From assembly GCA_003427395.1 (NCBI GenBank), contig BFEA01000069.1, positions 3,855,947-3,884,021 of the forward strand: DNA of 28,075 nucleotides, written 5' to 3'. The DNA comes from Chara braunii (Eukaryota; Streptophyta; Charophyceae; Charales; Characeae). Positions 1 through 9,885 of the stretch are shown piece after piece. Both the position numbers and the translations under genes were made by a program. The notes below the pieces were generated by a model. That model saw only the letters and a program-made list of their open reading frames with translations. It did not search any database and had not been told where the DNA came from. Numbering within the stretch: the first letter of the stretch is position 1; each line of letters begins with the position of its first letter.

Positions 1-470
1 AGGCGGAAGCCATGCGGTAGCGCTGCCACAGCGTCTAGTGCAAGGAGGTCTGCTGGAGGCCCGAAGACGAAGGGGGCAAGAGTGAAGCACTGTAGTCATA
101 GCGATAGGTAGTGGCAGCCATAGCTGCCATAGCTCAGTGTAGAGTGCAGAGTGTGTGTACTGTGTGTGTGTTGGGTATGAACACTGTGCGTGTGGGACAT
201 CCAGGGTGATCCAGAGTGCGAACAGTGAGTTGTGTGGGCGCTCAGTCGCCATAGCCAGTTTGAAGAGAACTCTTACCTGGTTACGATATCTTTGAGTACT
301 GTGTGGGCGCATGTCGCCAGTTTGCTGTTTCGCTGTTTGCATGCATGACAAGTGTGAAGAAGTCGAGTTCGATTACATCTTTGTATTTAATCGTAAAAAT
401 AAGGACTAGCAGCAATTATTTCAAGGCTTCTGATGGTCGAGAGAGGAGGGGGATGACATTTGTTCGATCA
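1..470. other. No gene seen; GT-rich flank
   Basis: This stretch has no coding frame that I can support. It is mildly GT-rich between about 150 and 235, with several GTGTGTG runs, and then becomes ordinary unique-looking sequence. It could be the 3' flank of the minus-strand bZIP gene further right, but no splice or polyadenylation landmark ties it to that gene. Confidence 0.4.
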
Positions 471-471
471 T

Positions 472-512
472 TTCTTCTTCTTCTTCTTCTTCTTCTTCTT
501 CTTCTTCTTCTC
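472..512. repeat. (CTT)n microsatellite
   Basis: A run of about thirteen CTT/TTC triplets. It is translated as poly-leucine on the plus strand, but the frame has no other gene-like feature. Confidence 0.95.
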
Positions 513-608
513 CTTCCTTTCGTTCTTACTTCCTCCTCTCCTAATCTAAATCCACTTCTTCTTGAGTTGTAAAGTTTGACATTGTTGTCAAAACTGATTC
601 TTAGCCTT

Positions 609-633
609 AAAAAAAAAAAAAAAAAAAAAAAAA
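609..633. repeat. Poly(A) tract
   Basis: An uninterrupted run of 25 A. It may be the tail of an old retroposed sequence reading left to right, but nothing recognisable lies upstream of it. Confidence 0.9.
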
Positions 634-806
634 GAGCTCATTCTTACATTATGATATTGAGCAGGACCCGATCATTCAGAATTGATTTCGAAAAATGAAA
701 ACATATTTCATGTAAAGGAAAAGTAGCACATCATGTGAGGCTTTACTCTGGTGGAGACTCAGTAAGCTTGAAAAGTCAACGGAGTCAAAACTGGAAAAAG
801 TCAAAG

Positions 807-992
807 GACTGTCCTTCCCGACATCCATTCGAAGGGTGCACAGAAGACTACCGTCTTCACCCGAATAGAACGCCCGGTAATTATCGCCGTACCTGGGCTG
901 AAAGTTGTGCCAAATACAGCTATAATGACCGGACGCTATATTCGGGTGAAGACAGTAGCATGCCCCTGTGCAAGGATGACACGCATTGTCCA
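807..992. mobile_element. Small hairpin (foldback MITE-like) element, copy 1
   Basis: The core 848-958 is an almost closed inverted repeat. The left arm begins CTACCGTCTTCACCCGAATA and the right arm, read on the other strand, begins CTACTGTCTTCACCCGAATA. The arms keep matching inward through CGCCCGGTAATTAT versus CGTCCGGTCATTAT, leaving a centre of only about 14 nt (897-910). Weaker pairing, such as TGCACAG on both sides, extends the symmetry to roughly 807-992. Both strands therefore translate to look-alike peptides, which are not genes. A related, more eroded copy lies at 21219-21297. No transposase is associated, so the family assignment is open. Confidence 0.7.
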
Positions 993-1019
993 AAAAAAAA
1001 AAGAACTTGTGGACTAGGC

Positions 1020-1480
1020 TGTTTTTCCGGGCACCCGGGAAGCCAACAAATGCCCCGGTACACGGCCGGGCATGACCCTCGGGCAGGGTTCCAGGCAGCC
1101 CCAGCGGAAAAAAATAAAATAAAATAATAATAATAATAAAATCAAAACATTCCGGAAAAAAATATATGTTCTGTAGAATTGCAATACAAAGGACTTTTGG
1201 CTGAGGGTCACATTAGAATTCCCCACAGAATCAGAGATTAAAAAAGAAAATAACAGAATCACACTAAGGCACCCCCCTTTAAACCCCTTTAGCCCCTTTA
1301 GAACCAATTTATACCCCCCTCCCCCCCCCTTGACAGCCAACTCGCAAAAAAAGGAATGAGCCCGGAATTTGGGGTCCTCTAGGAGAGCGCAGAAAACCAA
1401 AAACACACACAAAAAAAGGTTCTGTTTTTTTTTGCCCGCCCGGGTGCCCGGCCGCCGGGCAGAACTGCCCGGGCGTGAGA
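1020..1480. repeat. GC-rich CCGGGC islands flanking A-rich sequence
   Basis: Two islands dense in CCGGG/CCCGG words (about 1027-1100 and 1433-1475) bracket A/T-homopolymer-rich DNA that includes an AATAATAAT run near 1127-1138. Similar islands recur at 2370-2420, 2730-2810 and 2900-2930. They look like pieces of one repeat family. I see no coding content. Confidence 0.4.
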
Positions 1481-1794
1481 ATTCTCCCAGCTTATGGAGC
1501 TGGACCTGCGATTAGGGAACAGCACGCAAAATGAAAGTTAACGCAGTAAGTCATTTCGATCTGATGTGTGTCCTGTACATGCATTCCTTGTCCTTTTCCC
1601 CTCCTCCCTTTTTTTTTTTTTGGGTTGGTGGAAGGGCAGGCGGGGGAGGGGGTTCGTCTTTCCAGATACCAGAGAGTCTGAAAAGAAAAGAGAAAAGAGG
1701 AGGGACACAGAGAGCCAAAAGTTGCACACGACAGAGAGAAAAAAAAAAATTGAAACTTAAAAGGACAGGTGAACCAGAAGGTCCAGAACCTTAC

Positions 1795-1986
1795 CCTTGG
1801 TTTACACAGCTCTGTGCTGTACACATCCTGCAGGCCAGCCATGTGCAGCGCGATGCGGACCTTTGCACTGAGCGCCTCCACGTCAGCCTTCAGCACTCGG
1901 TTGTCAACAGCCGCTTCGCTGAACTTCTGGCCAATGTCGGTCAGCCTCTTTGCGAGGCTTGTGTTTTCAACGCGGAGCTGAGCGAC
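1795..1986 (-). CDS. bZIP exon: leucine zipper
   Basis: This exon of 64 codons (192 nt) starts after GACGCAG, with V-A-Q-L-R-V-E-N as its first residues, and joins in frame to the basic-region exon. The block [19 protein letters not shown] matches the group C zipper closely, with hydrophobic residues at heptad spacing. After A-K-V the family usually continues K-M-A-E-E-T-V-K, but here the frame reads [13 protein letters not shown], so the zipper's C-terminal end has diverged. The end at 1795 is chosen on the donor CCAAGG|GTAAGG. The alternative is a donor at AAG|GTCCGC right after A-K, which is a poorer match. Confidence 0.8.
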
Positions 1987-2641
1987 CTGCGTCAAGAATG
2001 AACCAACGGATGAACACTTCATTTAGCACAATTGGTAAAATAGCACATTACGTGCGCCTTTTCTCTCACAGAGGATACAATGAGCACGAAATGAACTGAA
2101 GCAGCCTCGCGGCCATACCTCAGCATCCCCCCTTCTGCCTCCCGCATTCACTCACACACACAAGTACTGCCCTTCTGCCACTCTGTCCTTTCAAGCAGAG
2201 CTGTTCGGGTGCAGGTGGACTGTTCGCCAAGAGAGAGTTTTCAGAGCACCGATGCACGCTACCAGCTTAACACCAGGAAAACCAAAAAAGAAAAAGAAGG
2301 GAAAAACAAAGAGAAAGGAAAGTTCAAAAAAACAAAAAAAAGCCAAAAAAAGGCAAAAAATGCTAGGCAACCGGCCGGGCTGCCCGGGTCACCTTTGATT
2401 GCCCGGGCGGTCCGGCCGTACAAGGTTTTTTTTTTTTTTTTTTTTTTTTTTGGGTGAACATCTCACGGCCACATTGTTTCCATGTTGTTGGTTGCCCCTT
2501 TGTTTGCATTTCGTTTGAGCCTCTCCTTGTTTTGGTCCTTGTTTTGGGCTTGCCTTTCAAAAACGTTTTTTATGATAGGCTTATAATGGTAGTACAGTTA
2601 CGAGATAGAATCCAGCCTCAATTTGACCTGTATAATGGATT

Positions 2642-2673
<32 letters not shown>

Positions 2674-4702
2674 GAAAGATAGAATCTACATGAGTAGGTG
2701 GGTTGGACGAGACAACCGTTACAGTGGACACCCTTTTGGGCCTGGCCGATGATGCCGTGTTCGATTGGGCGGTCCGCCCACTTTTTGGAAGGGACGCCGG
2801 GCCCGTTTCCCAACTTGTATAATAATAACTGAACTTCTTTTGGGAAAAAAAAAAATAAAATCTTTACCGGATTAAAAAATAAAATAAAATGTTTTTGGCC
2901 TGGCCGGGCAAGTGGTCCGGGGGCACTCTGGTAGCCTAGGAAAAAAATGTCAAAAAAACGAAAAACAGGAAACCAAAAACAGAAAACGGGAAAGGAAAAC
3001 TAAAACATATGTTTCATGTTAGAACCAAAAAACTTGCAAAGTGAAAATGCCAACAAAACCAAAAATGCCAGCACATCATGCGCGGCCTTGATCTCGAGGA
3101 CTGACATAATGTGCACAAAAACGAACCAGAGTGATCACGTCACTCCAGCGCACCAACCGGGTTAGCTCAGTTGGTACACCCACGAACTGTCGAAAGACTC
3201 GAAACAAAAACTTTTGAGTTGGAATCCAGATGGAATCAGATGAGCAACATCACTGCAGCACCGCCCTCCTGCCTCGTCCATTCAGGCAAAAAAAAAAAGA
3301 AAAAAAAGAAAAAAAAAAGAAAAAAAAGAAAAAAAAAAAAAAAAAAAAAAAAANAAAAAAAAAAAGAAAAAAAAGAAAAAAAAAAGAAAAAAAAGAAAAA
3401 AAAAAAAAAGAAAAAGAAAAACACGACGAGCAATGCAACGGCCGTTGAGCCGGTTGGGCCGTGCTTCACTGCAGAAAATCCGAAAGGCATCTGCAGCTTA
3501 GTGGTCTCAATACATTCAAAATCTCCCATCAGTTACCTAAACCATTAAACGTATCTAGTCCATAACGCAGTCCAGATACGTGTCCAATATTGAGTAGTGG
3601 AGCAAGGCCCTTCGGGTCGTATGTTTCTGGGTTTGGGTTGTTTGCACACTTCTTTTTTTCCCCTTTCTTCGGCTCTTCGACTTGTCGCAGGTTTGGTTAT
3701 CCTGGATGCATATCCATTGTCTCACCTCCTGTCTTTCCGGGACCACAAAGCGTGCTTACATGACTGTATCAGACTGGAAAGATGCCTTATATACATTCAT
3801 AATCACGGTGCGCTACGCTCGCGGGAAGCGGGTAGCCTCCTCCAGGACGAGGAGATATTGTCTTGTTCCACAAGGAAAGCATCCTGCATATGTAGCCCCT
3901 GAGCCATCTCCAGGAGAAGACGAGGGGGAAGGGGGGGGCGGCGGGAGCAAAGGGGATTTGACTGATCACCTGAACCTGGACGTGTTTTTGCGGAGAGGTG
4001 CAGAATATGATGACCGCTCTTCTTTTCTGCATCTCTGCTTGAAACCCATCCAGATTCAGGGGCTTAATCCAATCCTCTTCGCAACTGGGACCTTGCTTCA
4101 GAAGGAATGATTGTACTGAGCAGGACCACCAGCATGTTCTGCTAAATCATGGAAAAAAAAAATTCTGAAAAAAAACACACAAAAAGAAGGAAATGCTCGG
4201 AAAGTGATCCACCAAGAATATGTCTGAATTTTCAAGCGGTGCATCAGAAATAAAACAAAAGAAACAAACAAAAAAAAAGCCTCCTGCTTTAGGGAAAAAT
4301 TTTGTTATGCCCCTCAGAAGATGCGTTTATTTGCGCTCTGCCCCTCGAACAGCCAGCTTACACTGGCATGCCCCTTCAATGGCAGTTCCAATTTGCGAAG
4401 TTTCTCCCAACATCATGTGGTCCTTTGGTGTGCCAGCCAGGGTACTCCAGGGAGGAAATGGTTGGGGTGAGAAAGACAGCAAAAAAGAAGGAGAAGAACA
4501 GAAGGGGAAAAGGGAATCGATCGCTGGGAACAGGTGAACTAAAAAGGGAAACAGGGGAAGCTGGAGGCAAACGACACAAAGGCAGGAGAAGGAGACCGAG
4601 GCTGAAGACACAACATACGCACATACCTGCATTTCCAATTCAGTTAAGTGAAGTTGTTTTCTTCTCCGGGATCTTCGAGCTGACTCACGATTAGATAGCA
4701 TC
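1795..4702 (-). CDS. Group C-type bZIP transcription factor gene (partial, two exons recognised)
   Basis: This is a minus-strand gene whose spliced product carries a complete plant bZIP core: a basic DNA-binding region (exon 4627-4702) followed by heptad-spaced zipper residues (exon 1795-1986). The 2,640-bp intron at 1987-4626 has GT and AG ends. The run RRSRRRKQ, then LTELE, then LRVEN and [13 protein letters not shown] is characteristic of plant group C bZIPs (Opaque-2 / AtbZIP10-25-63 type), nuclear dimeric regulators that bind ACGT-core elements. The acceptor before 4702 shows that at least one 5' exon lies at higher coordinates, and a good donor follows 1795. I could not identify those outer exons, so the start codon and C-terminus are unknown. 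Confidence 0.8.
3152..3287 (+). mobile_element. tRNA-derived SINE, copy 1
   Basis: The 5' part resembles a tRNA: a GTTAGCTCAGTTGG box A near 3161 and a GAGTTGGAATCC box B-like block near 3217-3228. It does not fold to a functional tRNA because the acceptor stem does not pair. It aligns with 22712 onward in the head (ACCAAC, TAGCTCAGTTGGTACA) and in the body just after box B (CAGATGGAATCAGA). A long A-rich tract follows directly. It sits inside the bZIP intron, antisense to the gene. Confidence 0.7.
3288..3421. repeat. A-rich A/G tract (likely SINE tail)
   Basis: About 130 nt of A runs broken by single G, with one N at 3354. It directly follows the SINE body and is probably its expanded tail. 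The poly-Lys and poly-Phe translations are artefacts. Confidence 0.85.
4300..4395. repeat. Dispersed ATGCCCCT repeat, copy 1
   Basis: The motif TTATGCCCCT, GCGTTTATTTGCG, TGCCCCTCGAACAGCC, AGCTTAC, CATGCCCCTT is shared in the same order and orientation with 27545-27640. The word GGGAAAA-TTTT precedes both copies. Confidence 0.6.
4627..4702 (-). CDS. bZIP exon: basic region
   Basis: This is a 76-nt exon. A pyrimidine-rich tract ending in CAG (acceptor AG at 4704-4703) precedes a single G that completes a codon split by the intron. Then come 25 codons reading [16 protein letters not shown] followed by LHLTELEMQ. The donor CAG|GTATGT lies at 4626-4625. N-R-E-S-A-R-R-S-R is the invariant DNA-contact signature of plant bZIPs. 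The methionine at the exon's first full codon is internal: in the family it follows an arginine, so it is not the start. Intron placement inside the basic region and just before the zipper is typical of group C genes. Confidence 0.9.
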
Positions 4703-5318
4703 CTGAAAAAGAGGCAACTTGCCGTCAGCTTCTTTGTTCCTTATTTTTTTATGGTACACACAAGTACACACATGATCATCACACACACACACAGACACAC
4801 ACACATACATGATCTGTTTTGTTGGTTTTGTTTACGATACATGGCCTAGTTCTTTGCCCTGCTTTGCAGCATGGGCTGTATTTTCGATGAAGGAATGCTC
4901 GTGGGTGGCCACAAGTTTTTTTTTGGGGGGGTGGGAATGTGTGTTGGGAGTTCCGGCCACGGTATCTTCGCGAGGACGCTCAGCGAGTGTTTGCTGTTGG
5001 TGTCATTCTCACGGGCTGCTGGTTTGGAGTACATGCAAGAAATGGAGTGCCTTCGAGGGTGTTTTAGGCAGTAGCGCTCATGGTGTCACGTGGAGATCTT
5101 GTGGAGCTTGGCATAGTAGGCCCAGTGGCCGTGCTGCAGCACTATCAGACCATCTGATTCTGCAGGTTGTCCAGCAGGGGGAGGTCCATTGCGCTTTTGG
5201 TGTTGTGTGTACAGTTCCTGTGGTGTTTGCTTGATTTGTGGTGGCTTTGTAGGCCAACTGAGAGGGCTCTCTATATTTTTTTAGACCATTGGCGGATGCG
5301 GTCGGCGTTTTCCTGTTA
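4703..5318. other. No gene seen; short CA-rich patch
   Basis: An interrupted CA-repeat lies at about 4754-4806. The rest is unique-looking. A 5' exon of the bZIP gene might be here or beyond, but I found no convincing N-terminal segment. Confidence 0.35.
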
Positions 5319-5780
5319 GGGTCTCGTTAGACACTCCTAAAAGTGCCTGTTCTTAGGATTGCGTCTTGGTTGCACGCAATCCTAAATCCAATTTTGAGAT
5401 CGAAAATGTGAAAACGGCGTTAGGACGAGCCCTAAAGGATTTAGGATTCCCCAGGCAAAATCGTCCCAAATTTTCCAGTAGCCCCCGACCTACTGAAAAA
5501 TTTAGGATTCCCGCGTTTCATGGACTCGTTGCGTCGTGCGCATGGCACCGTCGACACGGAGTTGCTGGTGCAGAAGCGGTTCGTCGGGTCAGTGGTTGGA
5601 CATCGGCGGTTTTCTGCGGGTTGACGTGGGCAACGACCACGAACGGTAGCCGTTGGTGGGGATTGGACGGACATTGGCAGTAATGGACGGACATTGGCGA
5701 CACGGCTGCGTATACGCATATGAAAACCGGCTTCGGGAGACCCTTTAGGACGAATCCTAAAAGATGATTTTTAGGATTGC
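5319..5780. mobile_element. Harbinger-like non-autonomous element (partial)
   Basis: Begins GGGTCTCGTTAGACACTCCT at 5319-5338, which differs at one base from the terminal repeat of the large element at 11772. A TTA, a usual Harbinger target sequence, precedes it. Inside are many TTAGGATT/AATCCTAA words on both strands (5353, 5380, 5437-5447, 5500-5510, 5753, 5771). No coding capacity is seen, and I could not find an equally good right terminus. GAGACCC at 5738-5744 is a weak candidate, so the right boundary is approximate. Confidence 0.6.
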
Positions 5781-5874
5781 CTGTAACGACGCCGCACGAA
5801 ATCCGATGTGTGTTTGCTCCTGTGGCATGGGGTTGTGCACAGTCCCTGAGCTGAGGGTAACCTTCATGTGTTTT

Positions 5875-5882
<8 letters not shown>

Positions 5883-5945
<63 letters not shown>
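5883..5945. repeat. (TC)n(AC)n compound microsatellite
   Basis: A TC dinucleotide run changes directly to an AC run at about 5909. Confidence 0.95.
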
Positions 5946-5946
<1 letters not shown>

Positions 5947-6007
5947 CTCCACACACGTCCTTTCTTGTGGAGTGGTTTATAGCAAACATGACGACAGACA
6001 AAGAATA

Positions 6008-6185
6008 CACACACACATACACAGAGTGGCACCTGTTGCTTTTCCAATCATGGAGCACCTAAGCTACAAGTTTTTGAGCACCGAAGCGACAAGTTTTGGG
6101 CCCATGCACGCACACACATACACACAGAATGGAACCTGTTGGTTTTCCCGATCCTGGACCACAGAAGCTACGAGTTTTGGGACTA
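6008..6185. repeat. Direct duplication, about 75 bp
   Basis: Two copies (about 6008-6082 and 6110-6185) share ACACACATACACA, then ACCTGTTG-TTTTCC, ATC-TGGA, and AGCTAC-AGTTTT in order. No coding function is apparent. Confidence 0.7.
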
Positions 6186-6462
6186 CTGGGTCAAAAGACA
6201 GGGGAATCAAGATACTCGTTCTTTTACTTTTTTTCTTTTCCTGCCAGAGCGTACTTTGCCAGCAAGCTGGAAAGACATCTTCTCAGCCACGGATTGCTAT
6301 ACAAGGTGCAGTTATTTAAAGCTTTTCAATTTTTTTCTTATTTTGCCCGTGCTGAACATGGCCAGAGTTGGAGTTTGCCTCCAGATAGTGTGTTTGGCAG
6401 TGTGCATACCCCGACGGTCGGTGGCCCTTGACTGGTTGGCTGCCGACCAGCCGCCGGTCGGC

Positions 6463-6548
6463 TGGTCGGCACCTACCGGTTGGGGGTCGTCGGCACCTAC
6501 CGGTCGAGGGTCGTCGGCACCTACCGGTCGGGGGTCGTCGGCACCCTG
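6463..6548. repeat. 24-bp tandem repeat, about 3.5 units
   Basis: The unit is GGTCGTCGGCACCTACCGGT plus CGRG. The first unit is slightly degenerate and the last is truncated into a T run. Confidence 0.9.
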
Positions 6549-6582
6549 CAAAAAGAAAGATTTTTTTTTTTTTTTGGGTCCA

Positions 6583-6750
6583 GAACCCCTTATAATCCCA
6601 CCAATACCCCCATACACCTCCCCAACACCCACAAACCACCCCCCAACACCCTCATACTCCCCCGAACACCCCCCATATCAACCCTGTATCACCCTATACC
6701 TCCCAATACCCCTCCCTCCCCAGGCCCCCCNTTACCCCCCCCCCCNCACA
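6583..6750. repeat. C-rich, strand-asymmetric low-complexity tract
   Basis: The plus strand is nearly free of G over about 160 nt, with repeated ACCCC/CACCC words and two Ns (6731, 6746) in C runs, probably a sequencing problem. The open frames here are proline-rich by composition only. Confidence 0.8.
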
Positions 6751-7454
6751 ACAGTTTCTCAGCGGATTTGGGCTGTACTCAGCAAGTGCTGTACAGCCCC
6801 CAACTCAGATCTGAAAAAAAAACAGTGGATGGCTGTTTCCTGACTGGTAGGCAGACCGCCCACCAGTCGGCCCTACTGGTTGGCTGCAAAACGGTCGGCG
6901 GTTGGGGTTGGCGGCCAGCAGGTATGCAACCCTGGTGTTTTGTCTAAACGAGAGTACGAATTGGTTTGAAGGGGCTCAAACGGTGCAATTTCCATAATGC
7001 AGCAGGCAGCAAGTTGTACCTGCAAGGAAAATGAGCGAGAGCAGTAGACAGAAAACCAAATTGCAATATCACGCTGAAGACCAGATAGTCATGTACCAAG
7101 CGGAAAGCACAATGCACCGAGCTACATGCCCAATAAGAGAAATACAATGGACTCAAATGTCAATGTCGACCCTCTCTCGCCACCACCAACATAGTATCCA
7201 ATGTCACCCTTCTTGATTGGCGCTCAGTGCCCAGCCTATCCTACTCAGCATCTATCTATCCTACCACTACAACATGCAAAAGGAGTAACTTCAAGCCGAA
7301 GACCAATGTTTGTGACGATGTCACGAATGCAGACAGCCGCATACACCAGGTGCGTGTCTCTCTTCCTCCCAACCTCGCCCCCTTCTCTCCCACAGTGTGC
7401 GCCCTCACTCTCGAAGACCACCATCGCCCATACCAGCCTGCGTGCGGCCAGCCC
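6751..7454. other. No gene seen
   Basis: Only short frames without recognisable domains on either strand. Confidence 0.35.
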
Positions 7455-7690
7455 GGCTATGGCTGCTGTGCGCCCGCCGATCGGCTGCGCCCTCCACCTC
7501 TGTGCACGCGTGCGCCCTCTGGTCGCCCAGCGCCCAGGCAGCTTGTCTGCGCTCAATGCAGCAGCGTGGCTGCCCGGTCTTGCAAAGCCAGAATGTCCTC
7601 TGGCTGGGTGCTCACTTTCCTATATGGAAAGTGGGCCCTGCCTCTGGGCGGCCTGGGCCGGAATCTGTGCCCGGAGGCATCCGAGGTCGG
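7455..7690 (+). repeat. GC-rich dispersed repeat, copy 1
   Basis: Matches the reverse complement of about 23270-23545 at several ordered points: GGCTATGGC(T/G)GC near the start, AATGCAGCAGYGTG in the middle, CACTTTCCT-TATGGAAAGTG as a short hairpin, then GCCCTGC and GGCCTGG. One frame here reads TFLYGKWALPLGGLG, and the second copy reads the same start but meets a stop, so a decayed coding segment of a transposable element is possible. No family is recognised. Confidence 0.6.
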
Positions 7691-8321
7691 CCCGGAAAAG
7701 GTGCATGCCGGCTGCGAAAACATCTGGGCCGCACAAGATCAGTGATTCAGAAACGTCAGCGTTCCAGGAGGCAAACTGGAAGCAGGTTCAGCGGAGTCAA
7801 CACTTCAAAAGACCAGCCTGCCTCCTCTCCGTCATTCATTATGCCTTACGATGCCAGAGGCTGGATCGCTGCTACCGTCTTCCCATCCGAACATAGTGCA
7901 CCCCGATTATGAGCGCATACAAGCCATTTTAACCTTCCGACACGGTCATGATGAAAGTGCATTGTGTTCGGGGGAAGGTGGTAGGGCACAGTTGCGTGAG
8001 TGAGGCAGACAAGAGAGAGGCAGAGAGTGAGAGTGAGAGTGAGAGTAGCGATGGCTAAAGTACAAGTGCGCTGGCATCGTAGCTTAACATGACAGAGAGC
8101 TCTGAGGGAGAGATGAACAGTCGCATGTCTATCAGCACACAGGCATGATGGCCAAACAACTTGTGAAGCTGCATACAATGCAACTTTCCACGTATTTCTC
8201 TGTATGACAACCGTTTTCATGCGCAGGTTCGACTTCAAGTCCGCCAAACAAACCCGCCAGTCTCTCGTTTTTTGGCTACCGAAACTTAAAGGCCAAAAGA
8301 ACCAGTGCTAAGGTGGATTTT

Positions 8322-8325
<4 letters not shown>
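7691..8325. other. No gene seen; short GAGAGT run
   Basis: A (GAGAGT)n patch sits at about 8019-8047. No RNA or protein gene was recognised. Confidence 0.35.
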
Positions 8326-8400
<75 letters not shown>

Positions 8401-8424
8401 CGCGCGCGCGCGCACACACACACA
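8326..8424. repeat. (TC)n(GC)n(AC)n triple compound microsatellite
   Basis: Three consecutive dinucleotide tracts: TC to about 8385, GC to about 8412, then AC. The GC and AC parts are alternating purine-pyrimidine DNA. Confidence 0.95.
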
Positions 8425-8712
8425 TATGTGCTGTGACAGTAGGATGGAGAAACTTTTGATTTTCTGGATTCCATTTTCGTCTCAGAAATCACAGACAAGA
8501 GCGGCCTATGTTTTAACAGAGGCCTCTTTTTTTCGTGCCACATGCCCATCGAACACTGGACAGCCGGCCACCTGTGCCTAATAAAGTTGAGAAGAAAGAA
8601 GACACTGTCAGGTGTTGATGTGCGTTGATTTTCCACCTGAGCAGTCGGAAACCGTTGTCCCGTGCACCATAAAAAATGGTCATCTTTCTTTTTGCTTTCC
8701 TAAAGAGAGAAG

Positions 8713-8845
8713 GGTCACTGTGCCTGGCCGATGCGGCTCAATGCCACACACACATAAAACATGGTCACTGTGCCTCTGGCCGATGCGGCTCAATGCCACA
8801 CACATAAAACATGGTCACTGTGGCTGGCCAAGGTGGCTGCACGCT
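8713..8845 (+). repeat. 50-bp tandem repeat, about 2.6 units
   Basis: Units start GGTCACTGTG at 8713, 8763 and 8813. They contain GGCCGATGCGGCTCAATGCC and end ACATAAAACAT. The third unit is diverged and is interrupted by the U6-like insertion. Confidence 0.85.
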
Positions 8846-8938
8846 GTCCTTCGGGATGTCAGTTAAAATTGGAACAATACAGAGATGATCAGCATGGCCC
8901 CTGCTCAAGGATGACTCACATAAGTCAAGAATTGAAAG
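8846..8938 (+). pseudogene. U6 snRNA retrocopy (diverged)
   Basis: U6 is the catalytic snRNA of the spliceosome. This segment follows it over essentially the full length: GTCCTTCGGGA 5' hairpin, TTAAAATTGGAACAATACAG, a near-intact ACAGAGA box at about 8879-8885, the AGC triad, then GCATGGCCCCTGC and CAAGGATGACTCAC. The usual CGC of the internal stem is CTC, and other plant-invariant positions have changed. There is no terminal T run; an A-rich tail (8939-8952) follows, and GGTGGC-GCAYGCT-like sequence lies on both sides (8832-8845 and 8953-8968). This is the signature of a reverse-transcribed copy, not a working Pol III gene. Confidence 0.85.
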
Positions 8939-8997
8939 AAGAAGAAAAAAAAGGTGGCCGAATGCTACGCACATAGAAATCGATGTGACTGTGTTCG

Positions 8998-9170
8998 ATC
9001 ATTATAACTTTATATTTATAAACTTATATATGAAGTTATAAACTTAAAAAAGTTATAAACTCATAAAGTTATAAACTCATAAAGCTATAAACTTACATAA
9101 AACTTGATAAAAGTTATGAAGTTATAAACTTATAAGTTATGAGTTATAACATATTAGGAAAAAAAAAAAA
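8998..9170. repeat. AT-rich degenerate tandem repeat
   Basis: Recurrent AAGTTATAAACT(CAT) words on both strands followed by an A run at about 9159-9178. It has no coding content. Confidence 0.7.
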
Positions 9171-9178
9171 AAAAAAAA

Positions 9179-9883
9179 TCCTGCCGGATGCAATTATAGT
9201 ATTATACTATGGGCTATGCCGTTTTTTAACTAAACTAGAAGTTATAGAACAATTAAAAAATTCCAAAAAAATAAAAATCTGACATTATTCCAGCGGGGAC
9301 TCGATTAAGCATCCGTATCTGGATGGGTTTTAAGCTGAGATGCATAAATGGAGATCAATCGCAATCTTCTGCACCTCTCCACAACCACATCCACATTCAG
9401 GCGTTCATTCTAATTTTCTTTGCTAGTGGGACCTCGCCCCTGGACAGGCGCTCGCATCCAATTTTCCCCTGACCATCAGCATCCTCCTTTTTTTTTTTAT
9501 ATACATACTCACGAGACCCCCATCCTACCACTCCTCTCAATATATCTCCTGGAGCACCCCCACTCCATTTCTATCTTACCTCATGCGAGGAACATCACTC
9601 TCTACTGGAGCAACCTGACCAGACAGCAGACGTGGGCACTGACGCTGAATGAGCTCCCCCATTCAGCCCCAGTTGAGGCCCTAGCGTACAAGCCTCGTTA
9701 TACGGGAACCTCGGGAGCTAGGCGCATAGTTCTCAACTAGTCCCGTGAGCAATGAGGGCACTCATAGGCAGTGTCTAATGGTCGGCTAACCAAGGTCTAA
9801 CCCATGAGCCCCCTACCTCAAAGTACCAACCCAGCACCGCGGTTCACATGTGGCTACTGTTGGTTGTTTAATATGCTGGTTGT
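9179..9883. other. No gene seen
   Basis: A pyrimidine-rich stretch (about 9480-9600) leads into a 106-codon plus-strand frame (9420-9740) that has no recognised domain and a poly-F/poly-P start. I do not support it as a gene. Confidence 0.3.
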
Positions 9884-9885
9884 TA

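Larger units (their letters stand above)
1987..4626 (-). other. bZIP intron carrying repeats
   Basis: Large intron between the two recognised exons. It contains long A/T homopolymers (2427-2451, 2649-2673), GC-rich CCGGGC islands, a tRNA-derived SINE with a long A/G tail (3152-3421) and part of an ATGCCCCT repeat (4300-4395). No alternative exon was recognised inside it. Confidence 0.7.

Noticed and set aside
3158-3230. Functional tRNA gene
   Set aside because: Box A and a box B-like block are present, but the acceptor and anticodon stems do not pair and the segment is repeated with an A tail, so it is a SINE head.
5346-5780. Telomere-like TTTAGGG/TTAGGATT repeats
   Set aside because: The words are dispersed, in both orientations and not tandem, fitting subterminal motifs of a small transposon better.
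6139-6843. 234-codon plus-strand frame
   Set aside because: It translates the 24-bp tandem repeat and the C-rich tract, with two Ns; composition explains it.
7201-7896. 231-codon plus-strand frame
   Set aside because: It runs through a dispersed GC-rich repeat, and the homologous copy at 23270 has stops in the matching frame.
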